This document shows positions 17,486 through 27,274 of a stretch of 54,653 nt of DNA, piece by piece (the first letter of the stretch is position 1; each line of letters begins with the position of its first letter). Origin of the DNA: Bacteroidales bacterium. Lineage in GTDB: Bacteria > Bacteroidota > Bacteroidia > Bacteroidales > Bacteroidaceae. The notes under the pieces were generated by a model. That model did no database searches and was not told where the DNA came from. It worked only from the letters and a program-made list of their open reading frames with translations. The position numbers and the translations under genes were made by a program. Location: contig SFJN01000004.1 of NCBI GenBank assembly GCA_004555055.1, forward strand, positions 1 to 54,653, in the 5' to 3' direction.

Positions 17486-20400
17486 ATGAAACACTGCTGT
17501 TATTTTCTTACACTTGCTGCCTCGCTGTGCTTCTTGCAGCCCGTAGCGGCACAGTCTCCGATGCAGCAATCGTCTGGCGTACAGCGCCTTCGGGCTGACC
17601 AGCGTCAGCATCGTGCAGAGGCATCCGCATCGGGACGCTTGCAGATGCAACGTGGCGACGCCCTGGCGCAACGCCGCAATCTCACAGACGAATCACTTCC
17701 ACGGCTCCGGGCACCCCAGATGGCTGAGGCTACAGGTACAGAACTTTGGGGCAACGTTATTTATGCCCGCTCTTGGGAGCCTGAGGATGTGGAACCTGCA
17801 TACGGTGTCTATGCATATAGTCCCGAGGCCGGATCAAATTATGTATATGCCCGACCTGTGGCGGTTGATGACAAGTTGCGTGCCAACGGTTCGGGAACTT
17901 TCTACGATGGTGTATACCATTTCATGCTCTACGACATATGGTCGTATTATCAGGAATGGGATACCGCAAAGTGGATACAACTTCGGGAGGTGGAGGACAA
18001 CAGCAAGGCCTTCAACGCTACAGATACGGACTATGACGTCGTCACCGGTCTTTCGTATGGCTGCTATTATAATCCTGCCACTGATTCCTATGAATTTGCC
18101 GCTGTCGACTATGGCACCCGTAGCAAGTTGGTGCGGTGTCCCTGCGACCTTTATATTGCCATCGCCATCAACAGCCGTGGCGAAGTCTATGGTGTGAAGT
18201 GGAGCGACAGCAGCCTCTATCGCATCGACAAGGCTACCGGCGAGGAGACTTTGGTGGGTCCTACGGGCATGGAGGTGGGAGATTATCTGCAGAGTGCTAC
18301 CTTCGACCGCAGCAACGACGTGATGTATTGGGCTTGCAACGACATGTATGGCGAATCGTACCTTTGCACGGTGGACACCGAGACCGGACGTGCTACCAGA
18401 CTTGCCATTTTTTCCGATCGTGAGCAGCTTTCGAGTCTCTATGTTCCTGAGCGTTCCATGCCCGATACCCCGGCGGCATCCACTGGACTCAAACTTGATT
18501 TCTCTCAAGGTAGCTTGACGGGTGATGTGATTTTTACCCTTCCGTCACTTACTGTGGATGGCAAAGCATTGTCCGGAACGCTTGACTATACCGTGATGGT
18601 AAACGGTCAGGAAGCGGTTTCCGGCCAGGCAAATCCACTGGTACAGGTCAGACATACGCTAACCGTCCCCGAGGGCTTTGCCCTTGTACGGGTAGTGGCG
18701 TCCAATGCTTCGGGCAAGGGAAAGGAGGCCGTATCGCGCCAATGGTTTGGAGCCGACACCCCAAGTCCTGTGGAAGATGTAAGCCTCTCTTTGACAGGCG
18801 AATACAATAATCATGCAAAAGTAACCTGGAATGCCCCCTCTGGAACAGGAATCCATGGTGGATACGTGGCCACAGACCAACTCCTTTATGATGTGGTACG
18901 CTATCCCGACAGTCTGGTCGTAGCATCAAAGATTCCCCTCACAAGTTTTGAAGAGGACCTTGACATCAACCGTCCGGGCATATGGTGGTATGGTGTCACT
19001 GCATACAATGGCAGTCTGAAGGGCGAAGAGACATGCAGCGGAAACGGTACCAGTAAGGGTATTGCTGGGGTTCCGTATTTCGAAGGCTTTGATACAAAGG
19101 ATGCCTTCAACCAGTTTGAAATCATCGATGCCAACAACGACGGCTGCACATGGATTTACAATTCAAAAGTGCACATGGCACAATATTCCGCCAGTTATAC
19201 CAATGATGCCGATGACTGGTTATTGTCGCCTGAAATCAATCTTCTGAGTGGCCGAATGTACAAGCTTGAATTTGTCTACAAAGGTTTCGACGACCGTAAG
19301 CCCGAACGCCTGGAAATGGCCATAGGGCAGGGCAGTAATGTGGCAAGATACACCACAGTAGTTGAACCGATGGTCATCGGAAACTACGACCGTCTGCAGC
19401 ATGAGAGCCTGTTCGAGGTGCCTTCCGATGGTCGTTACCGGCTGGGCTTGCATGCCATGAGCGATATGGGAGCCTACTATCTCTATGTAGACAGTCTTTC
19501 CATTACAGAATATGCTTTGAGTGGAGCCCCCATGGCGGTCACTGATTTCCAGGTGATTCCGGCTGTTGACGGAACCGCCGAAGCCGTCCTGCGCTTTGTA
19601 TGTCCTGTAAAGTCGAACGACGGTAAGGACCTCCAGCGGCTTTCGAAGGTTGAAATCTTACGCGACAATGTCTGCATACACACTTTTTCCGAAGTGTCCC
19701 CCGGAGAGGCCCTGGAATATTCTGACAGGGAAGTTCCCAACGGCAATCATCTCTATCGTGTGATAGCTTGGAGCGAGGCAGGTAAGGGCGCAGAAAACAC
19801 TTGCCAGACTTTTGTGGGGCAGGATTTTCCGCTGGCACCGCAGAATGTTCGCCTTGCTGATCTTGGCGGTACGTTGCGTCTGACGTGGGAAGCTCCCGGA
19901 AGCGTGGGCATCAACGGCCATTATGTCCATGTCGACGGGTTGGAATATACCGTCTATACCTCCAGCTATTCCGGTATCCTCACACCCTATGCCGAGGTAA
20001 AGGGCGCAAAGTCGATTGACATCACCGATGCTTTTGCCGCCGGTGCCCAGCAGATGGTATACTTTGTCGTCCGTGCCAAATCGCCAGCTGGCGAAGGTGA
20101 CCGCGCTTCGTCAAATTCCTTAATTGGTGGAGCCCCCTATCAGCTTCCCTTCCTCGAGAGTTTCCCTAATGGCACTTATCCTGAAACATTCTGGATGTCG
20201 CAGGGATACAATCCCTTCCGTCTGGCAAACAACATCTCCTATAACGCTGACGGTGGATGTATGGGGTGGAAGTCGAACGGATTTGACCACGAAGGTTGGA
20301 TGAGTTCCGGAAAGATTTGCCTCAAGGACGCCTCAAGTCCCTATCTCATATTTGCCTATTATGCCCTCCCCGGTGAGGAAATGCTCCTCAAGACTTCCGT

Positions 20401-21877
20401 CATCCAGCACGATGGGACGGAAACCGTTGTAGACATTCTTGATTTCGGAACGCTCGAGGGCGAAGAAGGATGGCGCGTCCACAAGGTCGACCTCAGTGCA
20501 TTCAACGAACAGCCGTTCGTTCTTCTTCAGCTTCATGCTGCCGGTACGGACATCCTCACTCCGCTTTATATTGACCATATACGTGTGGAGGACATCATGG
20601 AGCGCAATCTCCGCATCTCTTCCCTTGAAGTGCCTGCAGAGGTCCACACCCAGCATCCTGCCCATTGCTATGCACGTGTGGAAAATTCCGGAAGGACCGA
20701 TGTGGAGGACTATACTGTACGTTTCTTTGTCAATGATGTACAGGTGGGAGAAGTGGCAGGGAAGGACCTCGCCGCTTTTGAGGGTGAACGCTGTGGTTTC
20801 GATTATCTTCCGCAGGTTTCTTTAGAGGGAACTGCTGACCGCACTGTCCGTGCGGAGGTGGTTTGCGATGCAGACGGTAAGGCAGGGGACAATTTCTCTG
20901 CTCTTCATACTCTTCGTGTGATTGTTCCTGACTATCCCGTCGTCGACAATCTGGCAGCCACTGCTGTGGAAGGCACGGAAAGACTCTGCCTGACATGGTC
21001 GGAACCCCGTCAGGAGGCTGTGGCGAAGACGGAATCCTTTGAATCGTATCTCCATAAGGAGAATGTGCTCACGCCTTGGACTACCGTTGATGTGGAGCGC
21101 GGTCAGACCTACACGAATACCAAAATGGACGCCGGATACTCGAATGTCGAGGCTTCGTTCTGGGTGTTCAATCCTTATGTGGCAGCGGTGACCGAAGACA
21201 ATCTTGAGAATTATCTGCCTCAAGATGGCCGTCAATGCCTTATGGCAGCGGCATCGCAGCTTTCTACCATCAAGCATGGCGACCGTAATGACGATTGGAT
21301 CATTTCGCCCGAGGTGGGCGGAGGCGAGGCACAGACCATTGCTTTCTATGCCAAGGCCGCCAAGGAAATCTATGGTGGCGGCGAACCCTTCGAGGTTCAT
21401 GCTTCAGCTACTTATCCCGAAGTGCAGTGCTTCCAGAAACTTGCATCATATACGGCTCCTGGAAAATGGACGGAATATGAGGTTGCCTTGCCTGAAGGCA
21501 CACGCTATTTTGCCATACGTTATGTCGGAAACGACGATAACTTCATGTTCCTTGTTGACAACATCCGGTATTCTACCGGCGTAATGAAAGTGCTGGGATA
21601 CCGCATCTATTGCGGTTCGGAACTTGTGGCAGAAACAGCCGCCGACGTCCATGCATATGAGGTGCCGAAGTCCGATGTGCCGTATTATGTCACTGTGTGC
21701 TATGACAATGGTGAATCTGGTTTCTCGAATCCTGCTTCTGATGCCTCCGGCATCCTCCAGCTTGAAGTCGGGGAGGAGGAATCAAATTGGTATGACGTAT
21801 TCGGGCACCGTGTCGACTGCCGCAATGCAGGAAAAGGAATATTCATTTCGTCCGATGGCCGGAAGATTGTGAAATGA
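17486..21877 (+). CDS. Very large secreted adhesin-like protein with fibronectin III and cleaved-adhesin-like domains
   Basis: A 1463-residue surface or secreted protein, likely in adhesion or glycan/protein binding. A signal peptide ends near PVAAQ (residue 23). Residues ~75-330 look like a beta-propeller-type domain (LYRIDKATGEETLVG, SYLCTVDTETGRATRL). Fibronectin III-like units follow, with repeated ATAYN/VYNGS-type strands and 'VTDFQVIPAVDGTAEAVL'-like openings. Three choice-of-anchor/cleaved-adhesin-like domains occur, recognisable by YFEGFD (~530), FLESFP (~890) and DDWIISPEVGG (~1270). The C-terminus (WYDVFGHRVD, GIFISSDGRKIVK) resembles a T9SS sorting domain. The domain style recalls haemagglutinin/adhesin regions of Bacteroidales. 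The precise ligand is unknown. Confidence 0.85.
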   Translation: MKHCCYFLTLAASLCFLQPVAAQSPMQQSSGVQRLRADQRQHRAEASASGRLQMQRGDALAQRRNLTDESLPRLRAPQMAEATGTELWGNVIYARSWEPEDVEPAYGVYAYSPEAGSNYVYARPVAVDDKLRANGSGTFYDGVYHFMLYDIWSYYQEWDTAKWIQLREVEDNSKAFNATDTDYDVVTGLSYGCYYNPATDSYEFAAVDYGTRSKLVRCPCDLYIAIAINSRGEVYGVKWSDSSLYRIDKATGEETLVGPTGMEVGDYLQSATFDRSNDVMYWACNDMYGESYLCTVDTETGRATRLAIFSDREQLSSLYVPERSMPDTPAASTGLKLDFSQGSLTGDVIFTLPSLTVDGKALSGTLDYTVMVNGQEAVSGQANPLVQVRHTLTVPEGFALVRVVASNASGKGKEAVSRQWFGADTPSPVEDVSLSLTGEYNNHAKVTWNAPSGTGIHGGYVATDQLLYDVVRYPDSLVVASKIPLTSFEEDLDINRPGIWWYGVTAYNGSLKGEETCSGNGTSKGIAGVPYFEGFDTKDAFNQFEIIDANNDGCTWIYNSKVHMAQYSASYTNDADDWLLSPEINLLSGRMYKLEFVYKGFDDRKPERLEMAIGQGSNVARYTTVVEPMVIGNYDRLQHESLFEVPSDGRYRLGLHAMSDMGAYYLYVDSLSITEYALSGAPMAVTDFQVIPAVDGTAEAVLRFVCPVKSNDGKDLQRLSKVEILRDNVCIHTFSEVSPGEALEYSDREVPNGNHLYRVIAWSEAGKGAENTCQTFVGQDFPLAPQNVRLADLGGTLRLTWEAPGSVGINGHYVHVDGLEYTVYTSSYSGILTPYAEVKGAKSIDITDAFAAGAQQMVYFVVRAKSPAGEGDRASSNSLIGGAPYQLPFLESFPNGTYPETFWMSQGYNPFRLANNISYNADGGCMGWKSNGFDHEGWMSSGKICLKDASSPYLIFAYYALPGEEMLLKTSVIQHDGTETVVDILDFGTLEGEEGWRVHKVDLSAFNEQPFVLLQLHAAGTDILTPLYIDHIRVEDIMERNLRISSLEVPAEVHTQHPAHCYARVENSGRTDVEDYTVRFFVNDVQVGEVAGKDLAAFEGERCGFDYLPQVSLEGTADRTVRAEVVCDADGKAGDNFSALHTLRVIVPDYPVVDNLAATAVEGTERLCLTWSEPRQEAVAKTESFESYLHKENVLTPWTTVDVERGQTYTNTKMDAGYSNVEASFWVFNPYVAAVTEDNLENYLPQDGRQCLMAAASQLSTIKHGDRNDDWIISPEVGGGEAQTIAFYAKAAKEIYGGGEPFEVHASATYPEVQCFQKLASYTAPGKWTEYEVALPEGTRYFAIRYVGNDDNFMFLVDNIRYSTGVMKVLGYRIYCGSELVAETAADVHAYEVPKSDVPYYVTVCYDNGESGFSNPASDASGILQLEVGEEESNWYDVFGHRVDCRNAGKGIFISSDGRKIVK

Positions 21878-21924
21878 CCGGCCGGTGTCAAGGACTTGAA
21901 AATAATGCATTTGCATGATTGAAG

Positions 21925-21967
21925 AGGAGTGTCTCCAAATGGAAAAGTGGGGACGCTCCTTTTCTTT
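21925..21967 (+). terminator. Intrinsic terminator after the large adhesin-like gene
   Basis: AGGAGTGTC and GACGCTCCT form a stem (one G-U pair) with a loop of about 18 nt, followed by TTTTCTTTT. Confidence 0.8.
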
Positions 21968-22117
21968 TATGTCAACCAGTCTTTTCTGCCGCTGTTTCTC
22001 GTAGTCGTTTTGCTTTTTCGGAAAACAGCGTCGATACGCTTTTTTGTGCAAGGCACTGTGAAAAAACTCTCTCTTTCAATGGTTTTGAGTGATTGGCCCG
22101 GAGAAAATCGGGCAAAA

Positions 22118-22149
22118 TTTGGGAGTTCCGAGCAAAAAACGTAATTTTG
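22118..22149 (+). promoter_or_regulatory. Promoter of the cyclophilin gene
   Basis: TTTG at 22118-22121, a 20-nt spacer and TAATTTTG at 22142-22149: a full match to the Bacteroidetes -33/-7 arrangement. The ATG is 56 nt downstream. Confidence 0.8.
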
Positions 22150-22204
22150 CACCATATTATGCACGGAATCCAGCACTCTGAGGTTCTGTTTGCCTTTTCT
22201 TCTT

Positions 22205-22903
22205 ATGAAACATCTTTTCTGTACCTTTCTCGCATTCTGTATGATGCTTCCCATGATGGGTCGCAAACGCCAGGCAGAAGTGACCTTTGAAACATCAAAG
22301 GGTATCATAGTCGTTACGCTCTACAACGACACTCCTATACATCGTGACAATTTCATCCGCAACGTGAAGGCGGGAACCTATGATGGCGTCCTCTTCCATC
22401 GTTGCATCCGTAATTTCATGATTCAGAGCGGTGATCCTACGAGCAGGAATGCACGTCCCGGAGAAAGACTTGGCGAAGGGGATGAAACTGCTGCTGACCG
22501 CTTGCCGGCTGAATTCCGTATGCCGCAGCATTTCCATCGTCGTGGAGTCCTTGCCGCAGCCCGTGAGGGTGACGAGTACAATCCGGAAAAGAAGTCTTCC
22601 TCCCAGCAGTTCTATATTGTTACCGGACGGACATTTTCCGATGAGGAACTTGACGCCCAGCTCCAGCGTGTACAGAAAATGACAGGAAAAGAAGATCTTT
22701 GGACTCCTGAAATCCGTGAAGCCTATCGCACTGTTGGCGGAACCCCCCATCTTGACGGGTCGTATACCGTCTTTGGTGAGGTGAAGAAAGGTATGGATGT
22801 AGTCGACAGCATTCAGGCAATGGCCACCGACAGTTATGACCGGCCCCTCGAGGACATACGTATCATCCGCGCTAAGGTAAGTAAACGCGGACGTCTTCGT
22901 TGA
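22205..22903 (+). CDS. Cyclophilin-type peptidyl-prolyl cis-trans isomerase, exported
   Basis: A 232-residue cyclophilin that would catalyse proline isomerisation during folding of exported proteins. The ATG at 22205 is preferred over the in-frame TTG 15 nt upstream because it opens a signal-like hydrophobic segment (MKHLFCTFLAFCMMLPMMG). The fold motifs follow: TSKGIIVVTLYNDTP, NFIRNVKAGTYDGVLFHR, NFMIQSGDP, SSSQQFYIVTG, and LDGSYTVFGEVKKGMDVVD. An insertion of ~45 residues between the FYIVTG and the LDGSYTVFG strands is larger than in minimal cyclophilins, as in other Bacteroidales versions. It has its own promoter and lies between two large surface-protein genes. Confidence 0.93.
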   Translation: MKHLFCTFLAFCMMLPMMGRKRQAEVTFETSKGIIVVTLYNDTPIHRDNFIRNVKAGTYDGVLFHRCIRNFMIQSGDPTSRNARPGERLGEGDETAADRLPAEFRMPQHFHRRGVLAAAREGDEYNPEKKSSSQQFYIVTGRTFSDEELDAQLQRVQKMTGKEDLWTPEIREAYRTVGGTPHLDGSYTVFGEVKKGMDVVDSIQAMATDSYDRPLEDIRIIRAKVSKRGRLR

Positions 22904-23095
22904 CACGTAGCACGAAGGATTCTTTCTGATTCCTCCGGCCTCGTCTTAGGGTGCTGCATTTCAAATCGTGGTGATTCCCCCTTAGACGATTCTGTCCCAA
23001 TATTATAAAGTTTTCAACCAGATGGCGCATTGTAGTTGCGACCATCCTTTCTCACAGAAAATATGAAGCGGACATCCGCATAAAACCATTCGTAA

Positions 23096-25768
23096 ATGTT
23101 CAAGAAAATCATAGGTCTTTTATGCCTTTCTTTGGCGATGTCAATGATTGTCCCTGCCACTGCGGTAGCCCAGACCGTGGAGGTCGACGGCATCGCTTAC
23201 GCCATCAATGTAGGCGATGGTTATGCATCGGTTTCCAAAAACAACAACACCGCAGCAGAGGATGTTGCCCTCGGTGACAGTGTGGAGTACAAGAGCCGGA
23301 AATACGTGGTGACAGCCATCCTTGGTAATGCTTTTGAAAACAATATCCGACTCAAAAGCATCCGTCTTCCCAAGAATCTGAAGACCATTGGCAATTCTGC
23401 ATTCAACAAGTGCAGCAGTCTGACAGCGATAGAGTTTCCTGAGACAATGATTTCTATCGGCAGGGAAGCTTTCCAATATTGTCTCAGCCTGTCATCAGTC
23501 CGCACTTACAGTAGTTATATTGGCATAGAGTCCACTACCTTCTATGGCGTTAATACTACTACTGCTTGTACTTTGTATGTGCCAAAGGACTATGTAGACA
23601 ATTATACTTTCCTTTGGCCTGATTCCTTTTCGCAAATCATACCCTTTACTTTAGGCTATACCGGCTATTCCTTTGAACCGGCAAACAGTGAAGTACTTGA
23701 TTCCTATCAGCAGCTTCAGTGCATCACCGTCAATTTCCAGGGTATTGATGGCATTGCTCCGTCCGAAACGAATTCCGTTCTCAAAGCCTGTCTGTGGATG
23801 GGCACCGAACTCATTGCCGAAACGGAACTTCAGACGGAACTTCCGACAACTGACACTTCGGGCGAAGAAGGCTCAAATAGTGTTGAAACTACAGTGTCCG
23901 ATTCAGGAACCGACGTAGTGTCCGGTGAAATCTCCGGGGATGGTTCCGGCGAAGAAGGTGAAGAAGAATCCGGAATTACAGAAGGAGGTCCGACGGTTCC
24001 CGAAGATTCTCAGGAAACAGAAGAGCCGTCTATCACATTCGGCGAGAACAGTCTGACAGTCCGTTTCGACAATATCCCTGAAGAACCCTTTGTTCGCAAG
24101 GAGGATGGTGTTGTTTGTCAGGTCCGGCTCACGATTGAAGGCAATGTTACCATGGATGGATGCTCCTACGACCTTGCGCTTGGAACGGCAGAAGATGATT
24201 CTGCAGTATGGGATGTCCGTACCGTCTACATCCCAGATGCATATCCCCTTGACCACGCCTGTCTGCAGGTTTCACCACTTACGGATGCCCCCTTGGAGTC
24301 ATACAAGGCACTTCAGGAAATCAAATTGGCATTTGACGGATTCACGGAATTTACGCTTGACTCGGAAAAGGGTACCTTTCTGCATGCCACACTTTGTCGT
24401 AACGGTGAAGCCTTGTACGAACTCCAGCCGGAGGATTATGCCTATGAGGGCAATGTGCTATCCATGCGTTTTCCCGTAAAGGAGGAAGATGTGATAGTCG
24501 CTGCCGATGCAGAAACCGAAAGCCATCGCTTCTCGCTACTCGTAGACGGGCATATTTTCCTTGATGGGGTGAAGTATGTGCTTTCCATTGTTGAAAATGC
24601 AGAAACGGCAGAAGGTGAAATGGCCTATGCATCCTCCGTATCGTGGACATTGCCTGTGCTGCGTATACCAGAGCCTACATCCGTCAGTGTGAATCCTGTA
24701 GAGGTAACCACGTGCCACGATTTGGAGCGTTTGGTCATTGCTTTGGCCGATGTATATGATACCCGGTTCGATGAAAGTGACGAAGCCATCCGTACGGCAA
24801 AGCTTTTGCATGATGGTGTATGTGTGGCAGACGGCACACTTTCAATCGAAGAGGAAGGACTTGTCTGCACGTTCCCCACAATTGACGAAAAGTTCTTCAC
24901 ACTGATTTCTTCTGTCAGCGACACGCTGTATACTATAGACCTGCAGCTTGAGGCTGACTTGATGGTGCGAAGTTCGGAATTGGAAAATCTCTATCCTTAC
25001 CGTCTCCGTATCGCCACGGATGAAAATCCCGCAAATTGGGACGTCCCCGTTACAGTCCTCCCACTTCCTGCGGTCAGTGTCAGCACGCCTTTGGCAGAGA
25101 ATCCGCAAACTTACAACGATTTGAAGGAAATAGTGCTGACCCTTGACGGTTTCTCCTCCCTCGAACTCAGCAGTTATGCCGAAGGTTACGTCAAGCGCAT
25201 CGACAGCGACGAGACGGTCTACCGTTTTGATGCCGGATGTGTCAGTGTCGACGGTATGCAGCTCCGCCTCGACCTTTCGCAACTTCCCTCCACCTCGGTA
25301 GTGGTTCTCCCGGATTATGAAGGCAACACCCTGTCGTTGGCCCTGTATTTCACCGCAGACTTGCTCCTCGACGGACTTCCATATCGTTTGGTCATTAGCG
25401 GCAGTGAACATCAAGCCGAATGGGCGGTCGAGAGTGTTGTCATCCGCGATATGCCAGCGCCAGTGCTGAGCTATTCCTATGGTATCCTTTCTATGAATTG
25501 CGGTATTGAAGGTGCTACATATCACTATACCATCACCTGCAACGACCACCAAAAGACAGGGAGGGTAACCCTGGAAAAGACCGGTACCACAGGATTCGGC
25601 CAGACCCGTATCGACCAGCTGTACACCATCACGGTATATGCGACCTGCGAGGGCTATAACGATTCTGAAACGGTCACCTACTTCCTTGACTTCTCGAACG
25701 ACTATCCCGATGTGATCCAAGGTGAAACCACTGAAGGGGAAATCAGTTTTCAGACCCTTAAGAAGTGA
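23096..25768 (+). CDS. BspA-like leucine-rich repeat protein with four tandem beta modules
   Basis: An 890-residue secreted protein. A signal peptide ends near AVAQT (residue 27). Residues ~70-150 hold BspA-type LRRs (LKSIRLPKNLKTIGNSAF, LTAIEFPETMISIGREAF). From about residue 188 to 785 there are four related modules of 130-195 residues, each with YxxLQ.I.L.F.G near its start, a LxxDGxxYxL strand, and a final W.V..V.I strand. The first module is interrupted by a ~60-residue acidic Gly/Ser/Glu linker around residues 245-305. The C-terminal ~100 residues (TITCNDHQKTG, YNDSETVTYF) resemble a fibronectin-type end. The repeating module has no name I know. Binding at the cell surface is inferred from the BspA-like part. 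Confidence 0.8.
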   Translation: MFKKIIGLLCLSLAMSMIVPATAVAQTVEVDGIAYAINVGDGYASVSKNNNTAAEDVALGDSVEYKSRKYVVTAILGNAFENNIRLKSIRLPKNLKTIGNSAFNKCSSLTAIEFPETMISIGREAFQYCLSLSSVRTYSSYIGIESTTFYGVNTTTACTLYVPKDYVDNYTFLWPDSFSQIIPFTLGYTGYSFEPANSEVLDSYQQLQCITVNFQGIDGIAPSETNSVLKACLWMGTELIAETELQTELPTTDTSGEEGSNSVETTVSDSGTDVVSGEISGDGSGEEGEEESGITEGGPTVPEDSQETEEPSITFGENSLTVRFDNIPEEPFVRKEDGVVCQVRLTIEGNVTMDGCSYDLALGTAEDDSAVWDVRTVYIPDAYPLDHACLQVSPLTDAPLESYKALQEIKLAFDGFTEFTLDSEKGTFLHATLCRNGEALYELQPEDYAYEGNVLSMRFPVKEEDVIVAADAETESHRFSLLVDGHIFLDGVKYVLSIVENAETAEGEMAYASSVSWTLPVLRIPEPTSVSVNPVEVTTCHDLERLVIALADVYDTRFDESDEAIRTAKLLHDGVCVADGTLSIEEEGLVCTFPTIDEKFFTLISSVSDTLYTIDLQLEADLMVRSSELENLYPYRLRIATDENPANWDVPVTVLPLPAVSVSTPLAENPQTYNDLKEIVLTLDGFSSLELSSYAEGYVKRIDSDETVYRFDAGCVSVDGMQLRLDLSQLPSTSVVVLPDYEGNTLSLALYFTADLLLDGLPYRLVISGSEHQAEWAVESVVIRDMPAPVLSYSYGILSMNCGIEGATYHYTITCNDHQKTGRVTLEKTGTTGFGQTRIDQLYTITVYATCEGYNDSETVTYFLDFSNDYPDVIQGETTEGEISFQTLKK

Positions 25769-25802
25769 ATGAATCCAACAGAAACTTTATCATATACGTC
25801 AT

Positions 25803-27128
25803 ATGTTAACTATAAAAAAGATTGTTGACGACAAAGAGGCCGTCATCCGCGGACTGGAAAAGAAGCATTTTGCCGATGCCCGCGCCACGATAGAAAAAGT
25901 GCTTGAAATCGACAACCGTCGTAAAGCGGCACAGATGGAAAAGGATGCTGTGCTGGCCGAACAGAACAAGATTGCCAAAAGCATAGGGTTGCTTATGAAG
26001 CAGGGCCAGCGTGAAGAGGCAGAAGCTCAGAAGGCCCGTGTGGCAGAACTGAAGAGCCGTTCTGCACAGCTCGAAGAAGCCATGAAGACTGCTGAGAACG
26101 AGCGCACACAACTCCTTTACACCATTCCCAATGTCCCCTACGATTTGGTTCCGGAAGGCGTTGCCGCTGCCGATAACCTGGTGGTGAAGAGCAACCTCCG
26201 CGAATGCCGAGAGGGAGACTGTGTGGGCAACTGGGACATGAATCCCGATGTCGAGAGTGCACGTCTGCCGCATTGGGAACTGGCACGCGACTATGACCTC
26301 ATCGACTTCGACCTCGGTGTGAAGATTACTGGTGCAGGTTTCCCTGTCTACAAGGGCTATGGCGCCCGTCTGCAGAGGGCCCTCATCAATTTCTTCCTTG
26401 ATGAAGCCCGTGTTGCCGGATATACCGAAATCATGCCTCCTACGGTGGTCAACGAGGCCAGCGGATACGGCACCGGACAGCTTCCTGACAAGGAAGGACA
26501 GATGTACCATTGCGACCTTGACAACCTCTATCTCATCCCCACAGCCGAGGTGCCTGTCACCAACATCTTCCGCGATGTCATCCTTGACGAGAAGGAACTT
26601 CCCGTGCGTTGCTGTGCCTATACCCAGTGTTTCCGCCGAGAGGCCGGAAGTTACGGCAAGGATGTGCGCGGTCTGAACCGCCTCCACGAGTTCTCTAAAA
26701 TCGAAATCGTGCGTATTGACAGTCCCGAGCATTCCGATGCCAGTCACAAGGAAATGCTTGCCCATGTGGAAGGCCTCCTTCAGAAACTCGAACTTCCCTA
26801 CCGTGTTCTCCGCCTCTGCGGTGGCGACATGAGTTTCACTGCAGCCCTCTGTTATGACTTCGAAGTCTATTCCGAGGCCCAGCATCGCTGGCTTGAGGTA
26901 AGTTCTGTCAGCAATTTCGACAGTTACCAGGCCAACCGTCTCCACTGCCGCTACCGCCGTGCAGAGGACAAGAAGATTGAACTCTGCCACACCCTCAACG
27001 GTTCTGCCCTTGCCCTGCCGCGCATTGTCGCAGCCCTGCTCGAGAACAACCAGTGTCCTGAGGGCATCCGCATCCCCAAGGCTCTCCAGCCTTATATGGG
27101 TGTAGAAATCATCCCTGCAGTCAAATAA
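25803..27128 (+). CDS. serS: Seryl-tRNA synthetase
   Basis: A 441-residue cytoplasmic class II aminoacyl-tRNA synthetase that charges tRNA-Ser. The N-terminal ~110 residues form the long antiparallel coiled coil that binds the tRNA variable arm. The catalytic part includes TAEVPVTN, motif 2 (FRREAG followed by RLHEF) and motif 3 (NGSALALPRIVAALLEN). Length is about normal (~425). The start at 25803 gives the usual MLTIKKI opening. It begins 34 nt after the BspA-like gene and ends before a strong terminator; the next gene is convergent. Confidence 0.98.
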   Translation: MLTIKKIVDDKEAVIRGLEKKHFADARATIEKVLEIDNRRKAAQMEKDAVLAEQNKIAKSIGLLMKQGQREEAEAQKARVAELKSRSAQLEEAMKTAENERTQLLYTIPNVPYDLVPEGVAAADNLVVKSNLRECREGDCVGNWDMNPDVESARLPHWELARDYDLIDFDLGVKITGAGFPVYKGYGARLQRALINFFLDEARVAGYTEIMPPTVVNEASGYGTGQLPDKEGQMYHCDLDNLYLIPTAEVPVTNIFRDVILDEKELPVRCCAYTQCFRREAGSYGKDVRGLNRLHEFSKIEIVRIDSPEHSDASHKEMLAHVEGLLQKLELPYRVLRLCGGDMSFTAALCYDFEVYSEAQHRWLEVSSVSNFDSYQANRLHCRYRRAEDKKIELCHTLNGSALALPRIVAALLENNQCPEGIRIPKALQPYMGVEIIPAVK

Positions 27129-27200
27129 TATTCTTCTTGATTTCCTGCTTCCCCGTTATCCAAAATGCCGGACGGATGGCAGGAATCCATATCAACGGCA

Positions 27201-27251
27201 ACCGCCTCCGCAACGATGTTTCAAAGCATGTTGCGGAGGCGGTATTTTTTT
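27201..27251 (+). terminator. Intrinsic terminator of serS
   Basis: A perfect 14-bp stem, ACCGCCTCCGCAAC with GTTGCGGAGGCGGT, around a 15-nt loop, followed by A and a T7 tract. It lies 23 nt from the end of the convergent permease gene and may stop transcription from both sides. Confidence 0.93.
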
Positions 27252-27274
27252 GTGTGTCAGTCAGACGTATATCT

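Noticed and set aside
25806..26990. A 394-residue open frame antisense to serS
   Set aside because: serS is certain and the antisense translation has no recognisable motif.
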